Below are positions 1 through 6,603 of a stretch of 8,436 nucleotides of DNA, piece by piece. Each line of letters starts with the position of its first letter. Position 1 is the first letter of the stretch. The stretch lies in the NCBI GenBank assembly GCA_003852805.1, contig RDDY01000230.1, positions 1 through 8,436 on the forward strand, read 5' to 3'. Origin of the DNA: Chryseobacterium sp. GTDB taxonomy: Bacteria; Bacteroidota; Bacteroidia; Flavobacteriales; Weeksellaceae. The notes under the pieces are model-generated. The model searched no databases. It was not told the origin of the DNA and worked only from the letters and a program-made list of their open reading frames with translations. The translations under genes were made by a program, and so were the position numbers.

Positions 1-1278
1 ATTTTCTTGGGCTTTGTTCAGGTCGAAACGTGAAATGCGCTTGATGCGGATCTCGGTCAAACGGACGATATCCTCTTCGGTAACCGCTCGCAACAGATGA
101 CCCGTATGTGGTTTCAGTCCTTCGTCAATGACGGAAATCACTTCTTCCCAGGTTTCCACTTCTTCAATAGCGCGGTAGATTCTGTTCTCGATAAAGATTC
201 GCTCCAGCGACGCGAAGTGCCAGCTCTCTTGCAATTCGCTCAGCTCTATTTCCAACTCCCGCTTCAGCAGACTTACGGTATGGTCGGTGTTCTGTTTTAG
301 TATTTCCGATACCGACAAGAACATCGGTTTGTCTCCGACGATGACGCAGGCATTTGGTGAAATAGCTACCTCACAATCTGTAAACGCGTACAGAGCATCG
401 ATGGTTTTGTCCGGCGAAACATCGTTTGGTAGGTGGATGTTTATCTCTACCGCATCGCTGGTATTGTCCTCTATTTTTTTGATTTTAATTTTGCCGCGCT
501 CGTTCGCCTTGATGATGCTGTCAATCAATTCGCCCGTATTTTTGCCATACGGCAGTTCGGTAATCACCAGCATATTGCGCTCTTTCTGCGCAATGCGTGC
601 TCGCGCGCGCACTCTGCCGCCACGCGCGCCGTCGTTGTAATTGCTTACGTCCAGCAAACCGCCCGTCAAGAAATCAGGATAAAGCTCAAATTTCTTGCCT
701 TTGAGATAAGCGATGGATGCCGAGATCAACTCGTTGAAATTGTGAGGCAAAATCTTGGTAGACAGCCCCACGCCGATCCCTTCTACGCCCTGCGCAAGCA
801 GCAGCGGGAACTTTACCGGCAAGTCGATCGGCTCATTGTTTCGGCCGTCGTAAGATTTTACCCAGTGCGTTGTTTTCGGGTTGAATGCCACTTCCAACGC
901 AAACGGCGTCAGACGAGCTTCTATATAACGGGCGGCCGCTGCACTGTCGCCTGTATAGACGTTGCCCCAGTTTCCCTGGGTATCGATTAGCAATTCTTTC
1001 TGGCCAATCTGCACCATAGCGTCGGTAATGGAAGCATCGCCGTGCGGGTGATACTTCATTGTATTCCCGACGATGTTTGCCACCTTGTTGTAGCGTCCGT
1101 CTTCCAGCTCGCGCATGGAATGCATAATGCGCCGCTGCACCGGTTTCATGCCGTCAAAAATGGACGGAATGGCGCGGTCCAAAATAACGTAGCTGGCGTA
1201 ATCCAAAAACCAGTCTTTGTACAGACCCGAGACTTTCTTCAGCGCCTCGCCGTTTTGATTATTGATAGGGTTGTCCAT
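1..1278 (-). CDS. parC: DNA topoisomerase IV subunit A, N-terminal part (cut by window edge)
   Basis: This is the DNA-cleaving subunit of topoisomerase IV, which with ParE decatenates daughter chromosomes. I translated it from the ATG at 1278; 426 codons stay open to base 1, so the tower/coiled-coil end and C-terminal beta-propeller lie outside the window. Visible landmarks are QRRI (residues 48-51), YHPHGD (76-81), QGNWGN (101-106) and the catalytic tyrosine Y118 in AAARYIEARL. Residue 82, matching the quinolone-contact serine (Ser80 of E. coli ParC, Ser83 of GyrA), is alanine, followed by S83 and D86. The gene starts 30 bp after the parE stop with no promoter or Shine-Dalgarno sequence between, so co-transcription is likely. 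GyrA is the main alternative; pairing with a 626-aa ParE-type protein and the HPHGDAS signature, which from memory is usual in Bacteroidota ParC, favour ParC. Confidence 0.93.
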   Translation of the reverse strand, partial: MDNPINNQNGEALKKVSGLYKDWFLDYASYVILDRAIPSIFDGMKPVQRRIMHSMRELEDGRYNKVANIVGNTMKYHPHGDASITDAMVQIGQKELLIDTQGNWGNVYTGDSAAAARYIEARLTPFALEVAFNPKTTHWVKSYDGRNNEPIDLPVKFPLLLAQGVEGIGVGLSTKILPHNFNELISASIAYLKGKKFELYPDFLTGGLLDVSNYNDGARGGRVRARARIAQKERNMLVITELPYGKNTGELIDSIIKANERGKIKIKKIEDNTSDAVEINIHLPNDVSPDKTIDALYAFTDCEVAISPNACVIVGDKPMFLSVSEILKQNTDHTVSLLKRELEIELSELQESWHFASLERIFIENRIYRAIEEVETWEEVISVIDEGLKPHTGHLLRAVTEEDIVRLTEIRIKRISRFDLNKAQEN

Positions 1279-1308
1279 TAAAAGATGGAAATTCTTTTTG
1301 TAAAATGA

Positions 1309-3189
1309 TTAAATAGCGAGCTCCGGCACTTCTTTTTTGTCGATGTCGGTGCTTTCCACCACCAGATTTTCAAGGATGAATTGCTGGCGGTCGGGTGTGT
1401 TTTTGCCCATGTAGAATTCCAGCAACTGCGCTACCGTTTGGTCTTTTCCCAAAACTACGGGCTCCAACCTTATGTCCTTGCTGATGAAGTGTTTGAACTC
1501 GTCGGGCGAGATTTCTCCCAAACCTTTGAAACGCGTGATTTCAGGATTTTTGCCCATTTCACTCAACGCCTTCAGTCGTTCGGTTTCGTTGTAGCAATAG
1601 CGCGTTTCCTTCTTGTTTCGTACCCGGAACAGCGGAGTCTGCAAGATATAGAGATGGCCGTTGCGAATCAGATCGGGAAAGAATTGCAAGAAAAACGTAA
1701 TCATCAACAGGCGGATGTGCATACCGTCGACGTCGGCGTCGGTAGCAATCACCACTTGATTGTAACGCAAATCTTCTATGCTTTCTTCAATATTCAGCGC
1801 TGCCTGCAACAGATTAAACTCTTCATTCTCATAAACCACCTTCTTGGTCAGCCCAAAGCAGTTCAAAGGTTTACCGCGTAAACTGAACACGGCTTGCGTT
1901 TCCACATCCCGACTCTTGGTAATGGAACCTGAAGCCGAGTCGCCCTCAGTAATGAAAATAGTGCTCTCTGATTTGCGCGGCGCTTTTTGGTCGTTGTAAT
2001 GCTGACGGCAATCGCGCAACTTTTTGTTGTGAAGACTTACCTTTTTTGCACGTTCGCGCGCCAGTTTCTGAATGCCTGACAGTTCTTTGCGTTCGCGTTC
2101 GGAGATAATGATTTTCTTCAGCAATGCTTCCGCTGTCTCGGGGTTCTTGTGAAGGAAATTGTCGAGGTGCTTTTTCAGGAAATCATTTACGAAGGTACGC
2201 ACGGTTACCAGCCCCGGGCCCATTTCATTGGATCCGAGTTTTGTCTTGGTCTGCGATTCGAAAACGGGCTCGATTACCTTGATGGACACTGCGCCGATGA
2301 TTGCCTTGCGGATGTCGGCAGCCTCGAAATTTTTATTGTAAAATTCGCGGATGGTTTTTACAAAAGCTTCGCGAAAAGCGTTCAGATGCGTGCCGCCCTG
2401 CGTGGTATTCTGCCCGTTGACGAACGAGAAATAAGTTTCGGACTGCGATTTATCCGAATGCGTAATGGCCACTTCTATATCCTCATCTTTCAAGTGAATG
2501 ATCGGATATAGAATCTCGCCGTCGATCTCGTCTTGCAACAGATCTTTCAAGCCGTTCTCTGAGAAGAAGGTTTCGCCGTTGAAAACTATTTTCAAACCCG
2601 GATTCAGGTAAGCATAGTTTTTCAACATCTTCTCGATATACTCGTGGCGGAAACGGTAATTGTTGAAAATGCCATCATCGGGCACAAAAGTAATTTCGGT
2701 ACCGTTGCGCTCGCCGGTGTCGGTCTCTTTGAAATCTTTGGTAATGATGCCTTGGCTGAATTCTGCCACCTTTACGCGCCCGTCACGGACTGATTTCACA
2801 CGGAAAAAAGAAGACAAAGCGTTGACCGCCTTAGTACCCACACCGTTCAGGCCCACCGATTTTTTAAAAGCTTTGGAGTCGTATTTACCTCCTGTGTTCA
2901 TTTTGGAAACAGCGTCTACCACCTTCCCCAGTGGGATCCCGCGGCCGTAGTCGCGGATGGTTACGGTTCCCTCGTCTTGTTTTATTTCTATGCGTTTCCC
3001 TGCTTTCATCACAAACTCGTCGACCGAGTTGTCGATGATTTCTTTCAGCAGGATGTAGATGCCGTCGTCGGCAGAAGAGCCGTCGCCTAATTTGCCGATG
3101 TACATGCCCGGACGCAGCCTGACGTGCTCTTGCCATTCGAGCGAACGGATATTGTCTTCCGAATAATTAACCGTCTTAGATTCAATCAT
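1309..3189 (-). CDS. parE: DNA topoisomerase IV subunit B (ATPase subunit)
   Basis: This is the ATP-driven subunit of topoisomerase IV, partner of ParC in unlinking replicated chromosomes. The 626 residues match the usual ParE length (about 630). The GHKL ATPase domain is intact: E50 as likely catalytic base and N54 in [12 protein letters not shown]80 with GRG (82-84), and the [14 protein letters not shown] lid at 113-126. The transducer domain carries the ATP-contacting QTKTKLG loop (313-319, lysine K315). The TOPRIM domain has EGDSASG (415-421) and the metal-binding DADVDG (484-489). RFKGLGE (553-559) is the conserved GyrB/ParE C-terminal motif. The start at 3189 is supported by the promoter about 36 bp upstream and by a normal N-terminus ([17 protein letters not shown]). 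There is no long insert of the kind seen in some GyrB proteins. GyrB is the alternative, but adjacency to the subunit A gene and length favour ParE. Confidence 0.95.
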   Translation of the reverse strand: MIESKTVNYSEDNIRSLEWQEHVRLRPGMYIGKLGDGSSADDGIYILLKEIIDNSVDEFVMKAGKRIEIKQDEGTVTIRDYGRGIPLGKVVDAVSKMNTGGKYDSKAFKKSVGLNGVGTKAVNALSSFFRVKSVRDGRVKVAEFSQGIITKDFKETDTGERNGTEITFVPDDGIFNNYRFRHEYIEKMLKNYAYLNPGLKIVFNGETFFSENGLKDLLQDEIDGEILYPIIHLKDEDIEVAITHSDKSQSETYFSFVNGQNTTQGGTHLNAFREAFVKTIREFYNKNFEAADIRKAIIGAVSIKVIEPVFESQTKTKLGSNEMGPGLVTVRTFVNDFLKKHLDNFLHKNPETAEALLKKIIISERERKELSGIQKLARERAKKVSLHNKKLRDCRQHYNDQKAPRKSESTIFITEGDSASGSITKSRDVETQAVFSLRGKPLNCFGLTKKVVYENEEFNLLQAALNIEESIEDLRYNQVVIATDADVDGMHIRLLMITFFLQFFPDLIRNGHLYILQTPLFRVRNKKETRYCYNETERLKALSEMGKNPEITRFKGLGEISPDEFKHFISKDIRLEPVVLGKDQTVAQLLEFYMGKNTPDRQQFILENLVVESTDIDKKEVPELAI

Positions 3190-3222
3190 TTAAAGTACAG
3201 TAACTTGTCTAAAATTTTAACT

Positions 3223-3244
3223 CCCAAAAATACGAATTTTCGGG
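3223..3244 (-). repeat. Inverted repeat covering the parE -7 box
   Basis: On the minus strand CCCGAAAAT (3244-3236), spacer TCGT, and ATTTTTGGG (3231-3223) form a 9-bp stem with one G-U pair. Most of the -7 box TATTTTTG lies in the right arm. A separate perfect 10-bp palindrome, TAAAATTTTA, lies at 3210-3219, at about the predicted transcription start. No U-run follows the stem, so it is a poor intrinsic terminator for the upstream gene. It may be an operator, or chance in an AT-rich stretch. Confidence 0.4.
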
Positions 3245-3255
3245 CAAAAATCAAA
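3225..3255 (-). promoter_or_regulatory. Bacteroidota-type promoter of parE-parC
   Basis: Read on the minus strand, TTTG (3255-3252), exactly 19 nt, then TATTTTTG (3232-3225) fits the Bacteroidota primary sigma factor consensus TTTG-N19-TAnnTTTG at every defined position. Transcription would begin near 3218-3220, giving a leader of about 30 nt before the parE ATG. The -7 box lies inside an inverted repeat (3223-3244). This is the only complete consensus promoter I found in the window. Confidence 0.7.
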
Positions 3256-3293
3256 CTGTTTCTGCCTCTGTATCACGGCTTTTGCGCAGTTTT

Positions 3294-4757
3294 TTACATG
3301 AGCGGAGAAAGCAACCGCGCCAAGTTTTCAAATACGATTTTCAGCTTCGGACGCTGTTGCCATTCGTGCAGTTTTATCTCACGACTTTCTTGCAGATCTG
3401 CCATAAAACTCTCAGCCAATTGCTCGCTGATTTCTTTGTCGTAAATCAACGTATTGACTTCGAAATTAAGTTCATGGCTCCGGATATCCAGATTGGCCGT
3501 CCCCACGCAAGCAAAGTCATCATCCACCACCATGGTTTTAGCGTGCATCATCCCTTTTTGGTACAGCCAAATGCGCACGTTCCAGCTGAGCAAGTCCTCG
3601 AAGTATGAAAAGGCAGCGGCATTTACCACTGCGGAATCCCCGCGTTCGGGCGCCAGCAGGAAGATTTCTACACCGGCCAAGGATTGCTGTTTGATTGCGT
3701 TCATCACCGGCTCGGTTGGGATGAAATACGGCGTGGCCAAAAGAATCCTTTTCTTTGCGGAGTAAATGGCTGACACCGTTGTCATCATAATTGCGGGTGT
3801 TGTATCGGGGCCGCTGGCTGCTACCTGAATCGTTTTTCCTGCGGCATCAGGTTCACCGCTGAAGAAGAAACCGTTTTCGGGTTTCAGCATTTTCTTCGTC
3901 GCGAACATCCAGCCTGTCAGAAATAAATACTGAAAATAAAACGCGCCGGCACCGCGGATGTAGAGATGAACGTCGCGCCAATAGCGGCTGTCGTTGGGAT
4001 TGATGTATTTGTCAGCCACATTAATCCCGCCTGTAAATGCATGCTGACCGTCTACCACAATAATTTTGCGGTGATCGCGGTAGTTGATCCGGTTGGCAAA
4101 AAGTTTAAACCGAACCTTATTTACCGGCGACACATGAACGCCGGCTTCTTCCAAGCGTTTGCGCAGTTTTTTGCGCATTCCCGAACTGCCAAAATCATCA
4201 TACAAGAAACGTACGGTGACGCCTTCTTTTGCTTTTTGCATCAGCAATTCGGCCAACTGCTTCCCGATATCGTCGGCCTCATAAATGTAATATTCCAAAT
4301 GAATATGGTGTTTGGCATTCGACAACACTTCAAAAACCTTCGGAAATTTCTCTTCGCCGTTTTGCAAAAGTTGCACATGATTGCCGTTTATTAAAGGCGA
4401 CTGTGTGGCGCGCGCCAAAAAATCTACCGTACTGCGGAACTTTTCTTGAATATCAGGGCGGTCTGCCAACGCTTTATCGTGCGCGGCTCTAATCTTTTGG
4501 CGGATGTCGTCATAAACCTCTTGGTTGTATTTGATTTTGAAACTGAAAAACCTTGTCTTCCGGTAGTTCACGCCAAAAACGAAATAGACAATCACTCCCA
4601 CAATCGGTAAGAAGACCACGAGCAGCAGATACGCCAGCGTTTTGCTGGTTCTGCGCGTATCCATAATAATCTTGACGGCGAGGGCCAAAACGCCCACGAC
4701 GTATAAAATTTGCAGAATGCTGAAAAAGATGGGATACTCTTGTAGAAGTTCCTTCAT
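3294..4757 (-). CDS. cls: Cardiolipin synthase-type phospholipase D family protein
   Basis: This is probably a membrane enzyme joining phosphatidyl groups to make cardiolipin. From the ATG at 4757 it has 487 residues, close to E. coli ClsA (486). Two N-terminal hydrophobic segments (about 10-32 and 39-62) match the membrane region of this family. Both phospholipase D catalytic motifs are complete: H229-x-K231-x4-D236 followed by GGIN (243-246), and H405-x-K407-x4-D412 followed by GTANLD (419-424). The open frame runs 40 codons further upstream, to 4877, but that part crosses the ychF terminator and the end of ychF and encodes Cys/Ser/His-rich sequence unlike the family, so I chose the inner start, whose product begins MKELLQEYPIFF. 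I find no clear promoter in the 76-bp gap, so it may depend on read-through from ychF or a non-canonical promoter. Substrate is inferred from family; another phosphatidyltransferase activity is possible. Confidence 0.88.
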   Translation of the reverse strand: MKELLQEYPIFFSILQILYVVGVLALAVKIIMDTRRTSKTLAYLLLVVFLPIVGVIVYFVFGVNYRKTRFFSFKIKYNQEVYDDIRQKIRAAHDKALADRPDIQEKFRSTVDFLARATQSPLINGNHVQLLQNGEEKFPKVFEVLSNAKHHIHLEYYIYEADDIGKQLAELLMQKAKEGVTVRFLYDDFGSSGMRKKLRKRLEEAGVHVSPVNKVRFKLFANRINYRDHRKIIVVDGQHAFTGGINVADKYINPNDSRYWRDVHLYIRGAGAFYFQYLFLTGWMFATKKMLKPENGFFFSGEPDAAGKTIQVAASGPDTTPAIMMTTVSAIYSAKKRILLATPYFIPTEPVMNAIKQQSLAGVEIFLLAPERGDSAVVNAAAFSYFEDLLSWNVRIWLYQKGMMHAKTMVVDDDFACVGTANLDIRSHELNFEVNTLIYDKEISEQLAESFMADLQESREIKLHEWQQRPKLKIVFENLARLLSPLM

Positions 4758-4783
4758 CGGCCGGTATTTCAGCAGGTGAAAAC

Positions 4784-4814
4784 AAAAAAAGTGCCGCCGC
4801 AGCGACACTTTTTT
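4784..4814 (-). terminator. Intrinsic terminator downstream of ychF
   Basis: The minus-strand RNA forms GUGUCGC, loop UGCG, GCGGCAC (arms 4808-4802 and 4797-4791), a 7-bp stem with one U-G wobble, followed by seven U (4790-4784). A matching A-run before the stem can extend it. On the plus strand the wobble becomes a C-A mismatch, so the element is better built for minus-strand transcripts. It lies 20 nt beyond the ychF stop. Confidence 0.85.
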
Positions 4815-4820
4815 ATGGTC

Positions 4821-4836
4821 TAAACTCCTGAGTTTA
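4821..4836. repeat. Perfect 7-bp inverted repeat over the ychF stop codon
   Basis: TAAACTC (4821-4827), spacer CT, GAGTTTA (4830-4836). The TAA stop of ychF (4836-4834) is part of one arm. In RNA it could fold as a 6-bp stem with a 4-nt loop, directly upstream of the terminator hairpin. Its function is unknown and it may be chance. Confidence 0.5.
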
Positions 4837-5925
4837 AACGTTGAAACGGAAGTGCATGATGTCTCCGTCCTGCACAATGTATTCCTTGCCTTCCACGCTC
4901 AGTTTTCCGGCTTCTTTTACTTTGCTTTCGGAACCGTAATTTATATAATCGTCATACTTGATTACCTCGGCACGGATGAAGCCTTTTTCAAAGTCGGTAT
5001 GGATTACGCCGGCGGCCTGCGGTGCCGTCCAACCTTTCCCGATGGTCCAAGCGCGCACTTCTTTTACGCCCGCAGTAAAATAAGTCTGCAACTTCAGCAA
5101 ATCGTAAGCCTTGCGAATCAAACGGTTGACGCCGGGCTCGTCCAAACCAAGTTCTTCCAAGAAGATTTGGCGTTCTTCAAAGGTGTCCAGTTCATTGATA
5201 TCGGCTTCTACCTGCGCAGCCAGCATCAACGTTTCTGCCCCTTCATTGGCTGCCATTTCTTCAATTCTCGCTACCCAAGGATTGCCGTTTTTGACCGAGT
5301 TTTCGTCCACATTGCAGACATACAGCACGGGCTTGCCGGTCAACAACTGCAAATCGTCTATAATTTCTTTTTGAAAATCATCGGCAGAGAACTCGCGCGC
5401 GTTTCTCCCGTCTTCCACAAATTCTGACAACTGTTTCAGCGTCTCGTACGTCAAGACATCTTCACGCTTGCCGGATTTGGTCAGCTTTTTGGCTTTGTCG
5501 GCCGCCTTATTCAAAGTCTCCAAATCTTTCAACTGCAGTTCGATATCTATGATATCTTTATCGCGCAACGGGTCCACACTTCCCTCGACGTGGGTGATAT
5601 TGTCGTTCTCGAAGCAACGGAGCACGTGAATGATGGCTTCGCACTCACGGATATTCGCCAAGAATTGGTTGCCCAAACCTTCGCCCTTGCTCGCGCCTTT
5701 TACCAAGCCGGCAATGTCCACAATCTCTACCACTGCGGGAACCACACGCTCCGGCTGCACAATCTTTTCCAACTCGAAGATGCGCGGATCAGGAACGGAA
5801 ACGGTGCCTACATTCGGCTCGATGGTACAGAAAGGATAATTTGCACTCTGAGCCTTGGCATTACTCAGGCAGTTGAACAGGGTTGATTTGCCCACGTTGG
5901 GCAGACCGACAATTCCACATTTCAT
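4834..5925 (-). CDS. ychF: Redox-regulated ATPase YchF (OLA1 family)
   Basis: This is a cytoplasmic OBG-family P-loop protein that prefers ATP over GTP in characterised members and associates with ribosomes; in E. coli it is linked to stress responses. The 363 residues equal the E. coli length. The P-loop is GLPNVGKS (7-14). The switch II motif DIAGLVKGAS (70-79) has a hydrophobic residue where Ras-like GTPases carry the catalytic glutamine. NVDE (205-208) replaces the GTPase NKxD motif, the family signature that explains ATP preference. The charged helical insert (about 130-190) and C-terminal TGS domain (about 280-362, with AGVIHTDFEKGFIRAEV) are in place. The start at 5925 gives the standard N-terminus MKCGIVGLPNVGKS. 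It has its own -7 box about 64 bp upstream and an intrinsic terminator after it, so it is probably monocistronic. Confidence 0.97.
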   Translation of the reverse strand: MKCGIVGLPNVGKSTLFNCLSNAKAQSANYPFCTIEPNVGTVSVPDPRIFELEKIVQPERVVPAVVEIVDIAGLVKGASKGEGLGNQFLANIRECEAIIHVLRCFENDNITHVEGSVDPLRDKDIIDIELQLKDLETLNKAADKAKKLTKSGKREDVLTYETLKQLSEFVEDGRNAREFSADDFQKEIIDDLQLLTGKPVLYVCNVDENSVKNGNPWVARIEEMAANEGAETLMLAAQVEADINELDTFEERQIFLEELGLDEPGVNRLIRKAYDLLKLQTYFTAGVKEVRAWTIGKGWTAPQAAGVIHTDFEKGFIRAEVIKYDDYINYGSESKVKEAGKLSVEGKEYIVQDGDIMHFRFNV

Positions 5926-5988
5926 TCGTTAATAGATATCAATGATTAAGCTGTAAACGGCAAAACTTTTCCTGCCAAAACAGGTTTG

Positions 5989-5996
5989 CAAATATA
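5989..5996 (-). promoter_or_regulatory. Probable -7 box of the ychF promoter
   Basis: TATATTTG on the minus strand matches the Bacteroidota -7 consensus TAnnTTTG perfectly. The expected -33 TTTG is not found 19 nt upstream, where the sequence is GGTG, so the promoter is incomplete by consensus. Transcription would start near 5983, leaving a leader of about 57 nt before the ychF ATG. It lies downstream of the RRM-gene terminator, as a separate unit would require. Confidence 0.55.
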
Positions 5997-6054
5997 AGGT
6001 TTTTAAGCCTAATCCCACCGATGGAACGCGGTGCCTGCCGGTAGCACAATCAAT

Positions 6055-6082
6055 AAAAAAACCGCCCTTTTAGGAGCGGTTT
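6055..6082 (-). terminator. Intrinsic terminator downstream of the RRM protein gene
   Basis: The minus-strand RNA folds AAACCGCUC (6082-6074), a 6-nt loop, GGGCGGUUU (6067-6059): nine pairs including one U-G wobble, with the U-run continuing to 6055. On the plus strand the wobble becomes a C-A mismatch. The hairpin starts 9 nt beyond the stop codon at 6092. Confidence 0.88.
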
Positions 6083-6091
6083 AGGTATTTA

Positions 6092-6427
6092 TTACCAGTT
6101 GTTGTTGCGTCTGTCGTTGCCACCGCGGTCGTTATAACCACCGCCACGGTTATTGTTATAACCGCCGCCGCGTGCAGGACGATCTTCTTTCGGGCGCGCT
6201 TCTGAAACGTTCAGACGTTTGCCTTGGAAATCTTTTTGGTTCAATTCGCTTACCGCTTGTTCTGCGCTGCTTGTGTCGGGCATCTCTACAAAACCAAAAC
6301 CGCGTGAGCGACCGGTCTCGCGATCCATGATGATTTTGGCCGATTGAACCTCACCGTAGTTTTCAAAAAGTTCTCTGAGTTCGTTGTCCTGAGTTGAATA
6401 GTTCAGGTTTGAAATAAAAATGTTCAT
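6092..6427 (-). CDS. Small RRM-domain RNA-binding protein with Gly/Arg/Asn-rich tail
   Basis: A 111-aa protein with a single RNA recognition motif, likely to bind single-stranded RNA in the cytoplasm. RNP2 is IFISNL (3-8) and RNP1 is RGFGFVEM (42-49), with the expected aromatic residues F4, F44 and F46; the domain ends near residue 77 (KRLNVSEARP). The tail (about 84-111) is low complexity, rich in Gly, Asn and Arg, and contains RGGGYN twice (86-91 and 94-99). Cyanobacterial Rbp proteins with this layout are cold-induced; a similar role here is inference. The ATG at 6427 is preceded directly by nine U and no Shine-Dalgarno sequence; it is the natural start because RNP2 begins at residue 3. 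The gene stands alone, with a weak promoter candidate upstream and a strong terminator downstream. Target RNAs cannot be told from sequence. Confidence 0.95.
   Translation of the reverse strand: MNIFISNLNYSTQDNELRELFENYGEVQSAKIIMDRETGRSRGFGFVEMPDTSSAEQAVSELNQKDFQGKRLNVSEARPKEDRPARGGGYNNNRGGGYNDRGGNDRRNNNW
6131..6172 (-). repeat. Two imperfect 18-bp direct repeats in the RRM protein tail
   Basis: Copies at 6131-6148 and 6155-6172 match at 16 of 18 positions with a 24-bp period, and both encode RGGGYN. The two differences are both synonymous, at third codon positions of Gly or Arg. This suggests the tail grew by a short tandem duplication; such tracts often vary in copy number. Confidence 0.7.
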
Positions 6428-6496
6428 AAAAAAAAATTAACTGTTGTTTACCGTTATAGTCTGTTACAACTTCTGTATGAACATCTATTGCACCAA

Positions 6497-6527
6497 CGAA
6501 TATAAAAGCGATGCAATATACAACAAT
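6497..6527 (-). promoter_or_regulatory. Candidate promoter of the RRM protein gene
   Basis: On the minus strand ATTG (6527-6524), 19 nt, then TATATTCG (6504-6497). Each box has one mismatch to TTTG-N19-TAnnTTTG, but the spacing is exact. Transcription would begin near 6490, giving a leader of about 63 nt that is AU-rich and ends in the U9 run. The similar TATATTGC about 12 bp further upstream is an alternative. Confidence 0.4.
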
Positions 6528-6555
6528 TATTCAGTCGGCCGGATTTTATTAAAAC

Positions 6556-6582
6556 AAAAAAGGCATACCGCTGCATGCCTTT
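6556..6582 (-). terminator. Intrinsic terminator downstream of typA
   Basis: The minus-strand RNA folds AAAGGCAUGC, loop AGCG, GGUAUGCCUUU: ten pairs with one G-U wobble, and the U-run ends at 6556. On the plus strand the wobble is an A-C mismatch. It begins 21 nt after the typA stop codon at 6604 and separates typA from the RRM gene. Confidence 0.88.
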
Positions 6583-6603
6583 AATCTATGTGGAAAAGAT
6601 CTC

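Noticed and set aside
433..990. 185-codon open frame on the plus strand opposite parC
   Set aside because: It lies entirely antisense to strongly conserved parC sequence, and its product has no recognisable domain. It is a shadow of the parC codon pattern.
3249..3294. AAACTG...CAGTTT pair followed by an imperfect T-run, considered as a terminator for the cardiolipin synthase gene
   Set aside because: The 6-bp arms are AT-rich and separated by about 28 nt, too weak for an intrinsic terminator. No convincing terminator is seen there.
4758..4877. 40-codon N-terminal extension of the cardiolipin synthase frame
   Set aside because: It overlaps the ychF terminator and the end of ychF, and adds sequence unlike the family. 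The inner ATG at 4757 gives the normal length and membrane N-terminus.
4852..5427. 191-codon open frame on the plus strand opposite ychF
   Set aside because: It is fully antisense to the conserved ychF gene, has no promoter or family resemblance, and its composition is typical of reverse-complement frames.
6016..6033. CACCG...CGGTG inverted repeat between the RRM gene and ychF
   Set aside because: Only a 5-bp stem with an 8-nt loop, no U-run and no link to a promoter box; easily expected by chance.
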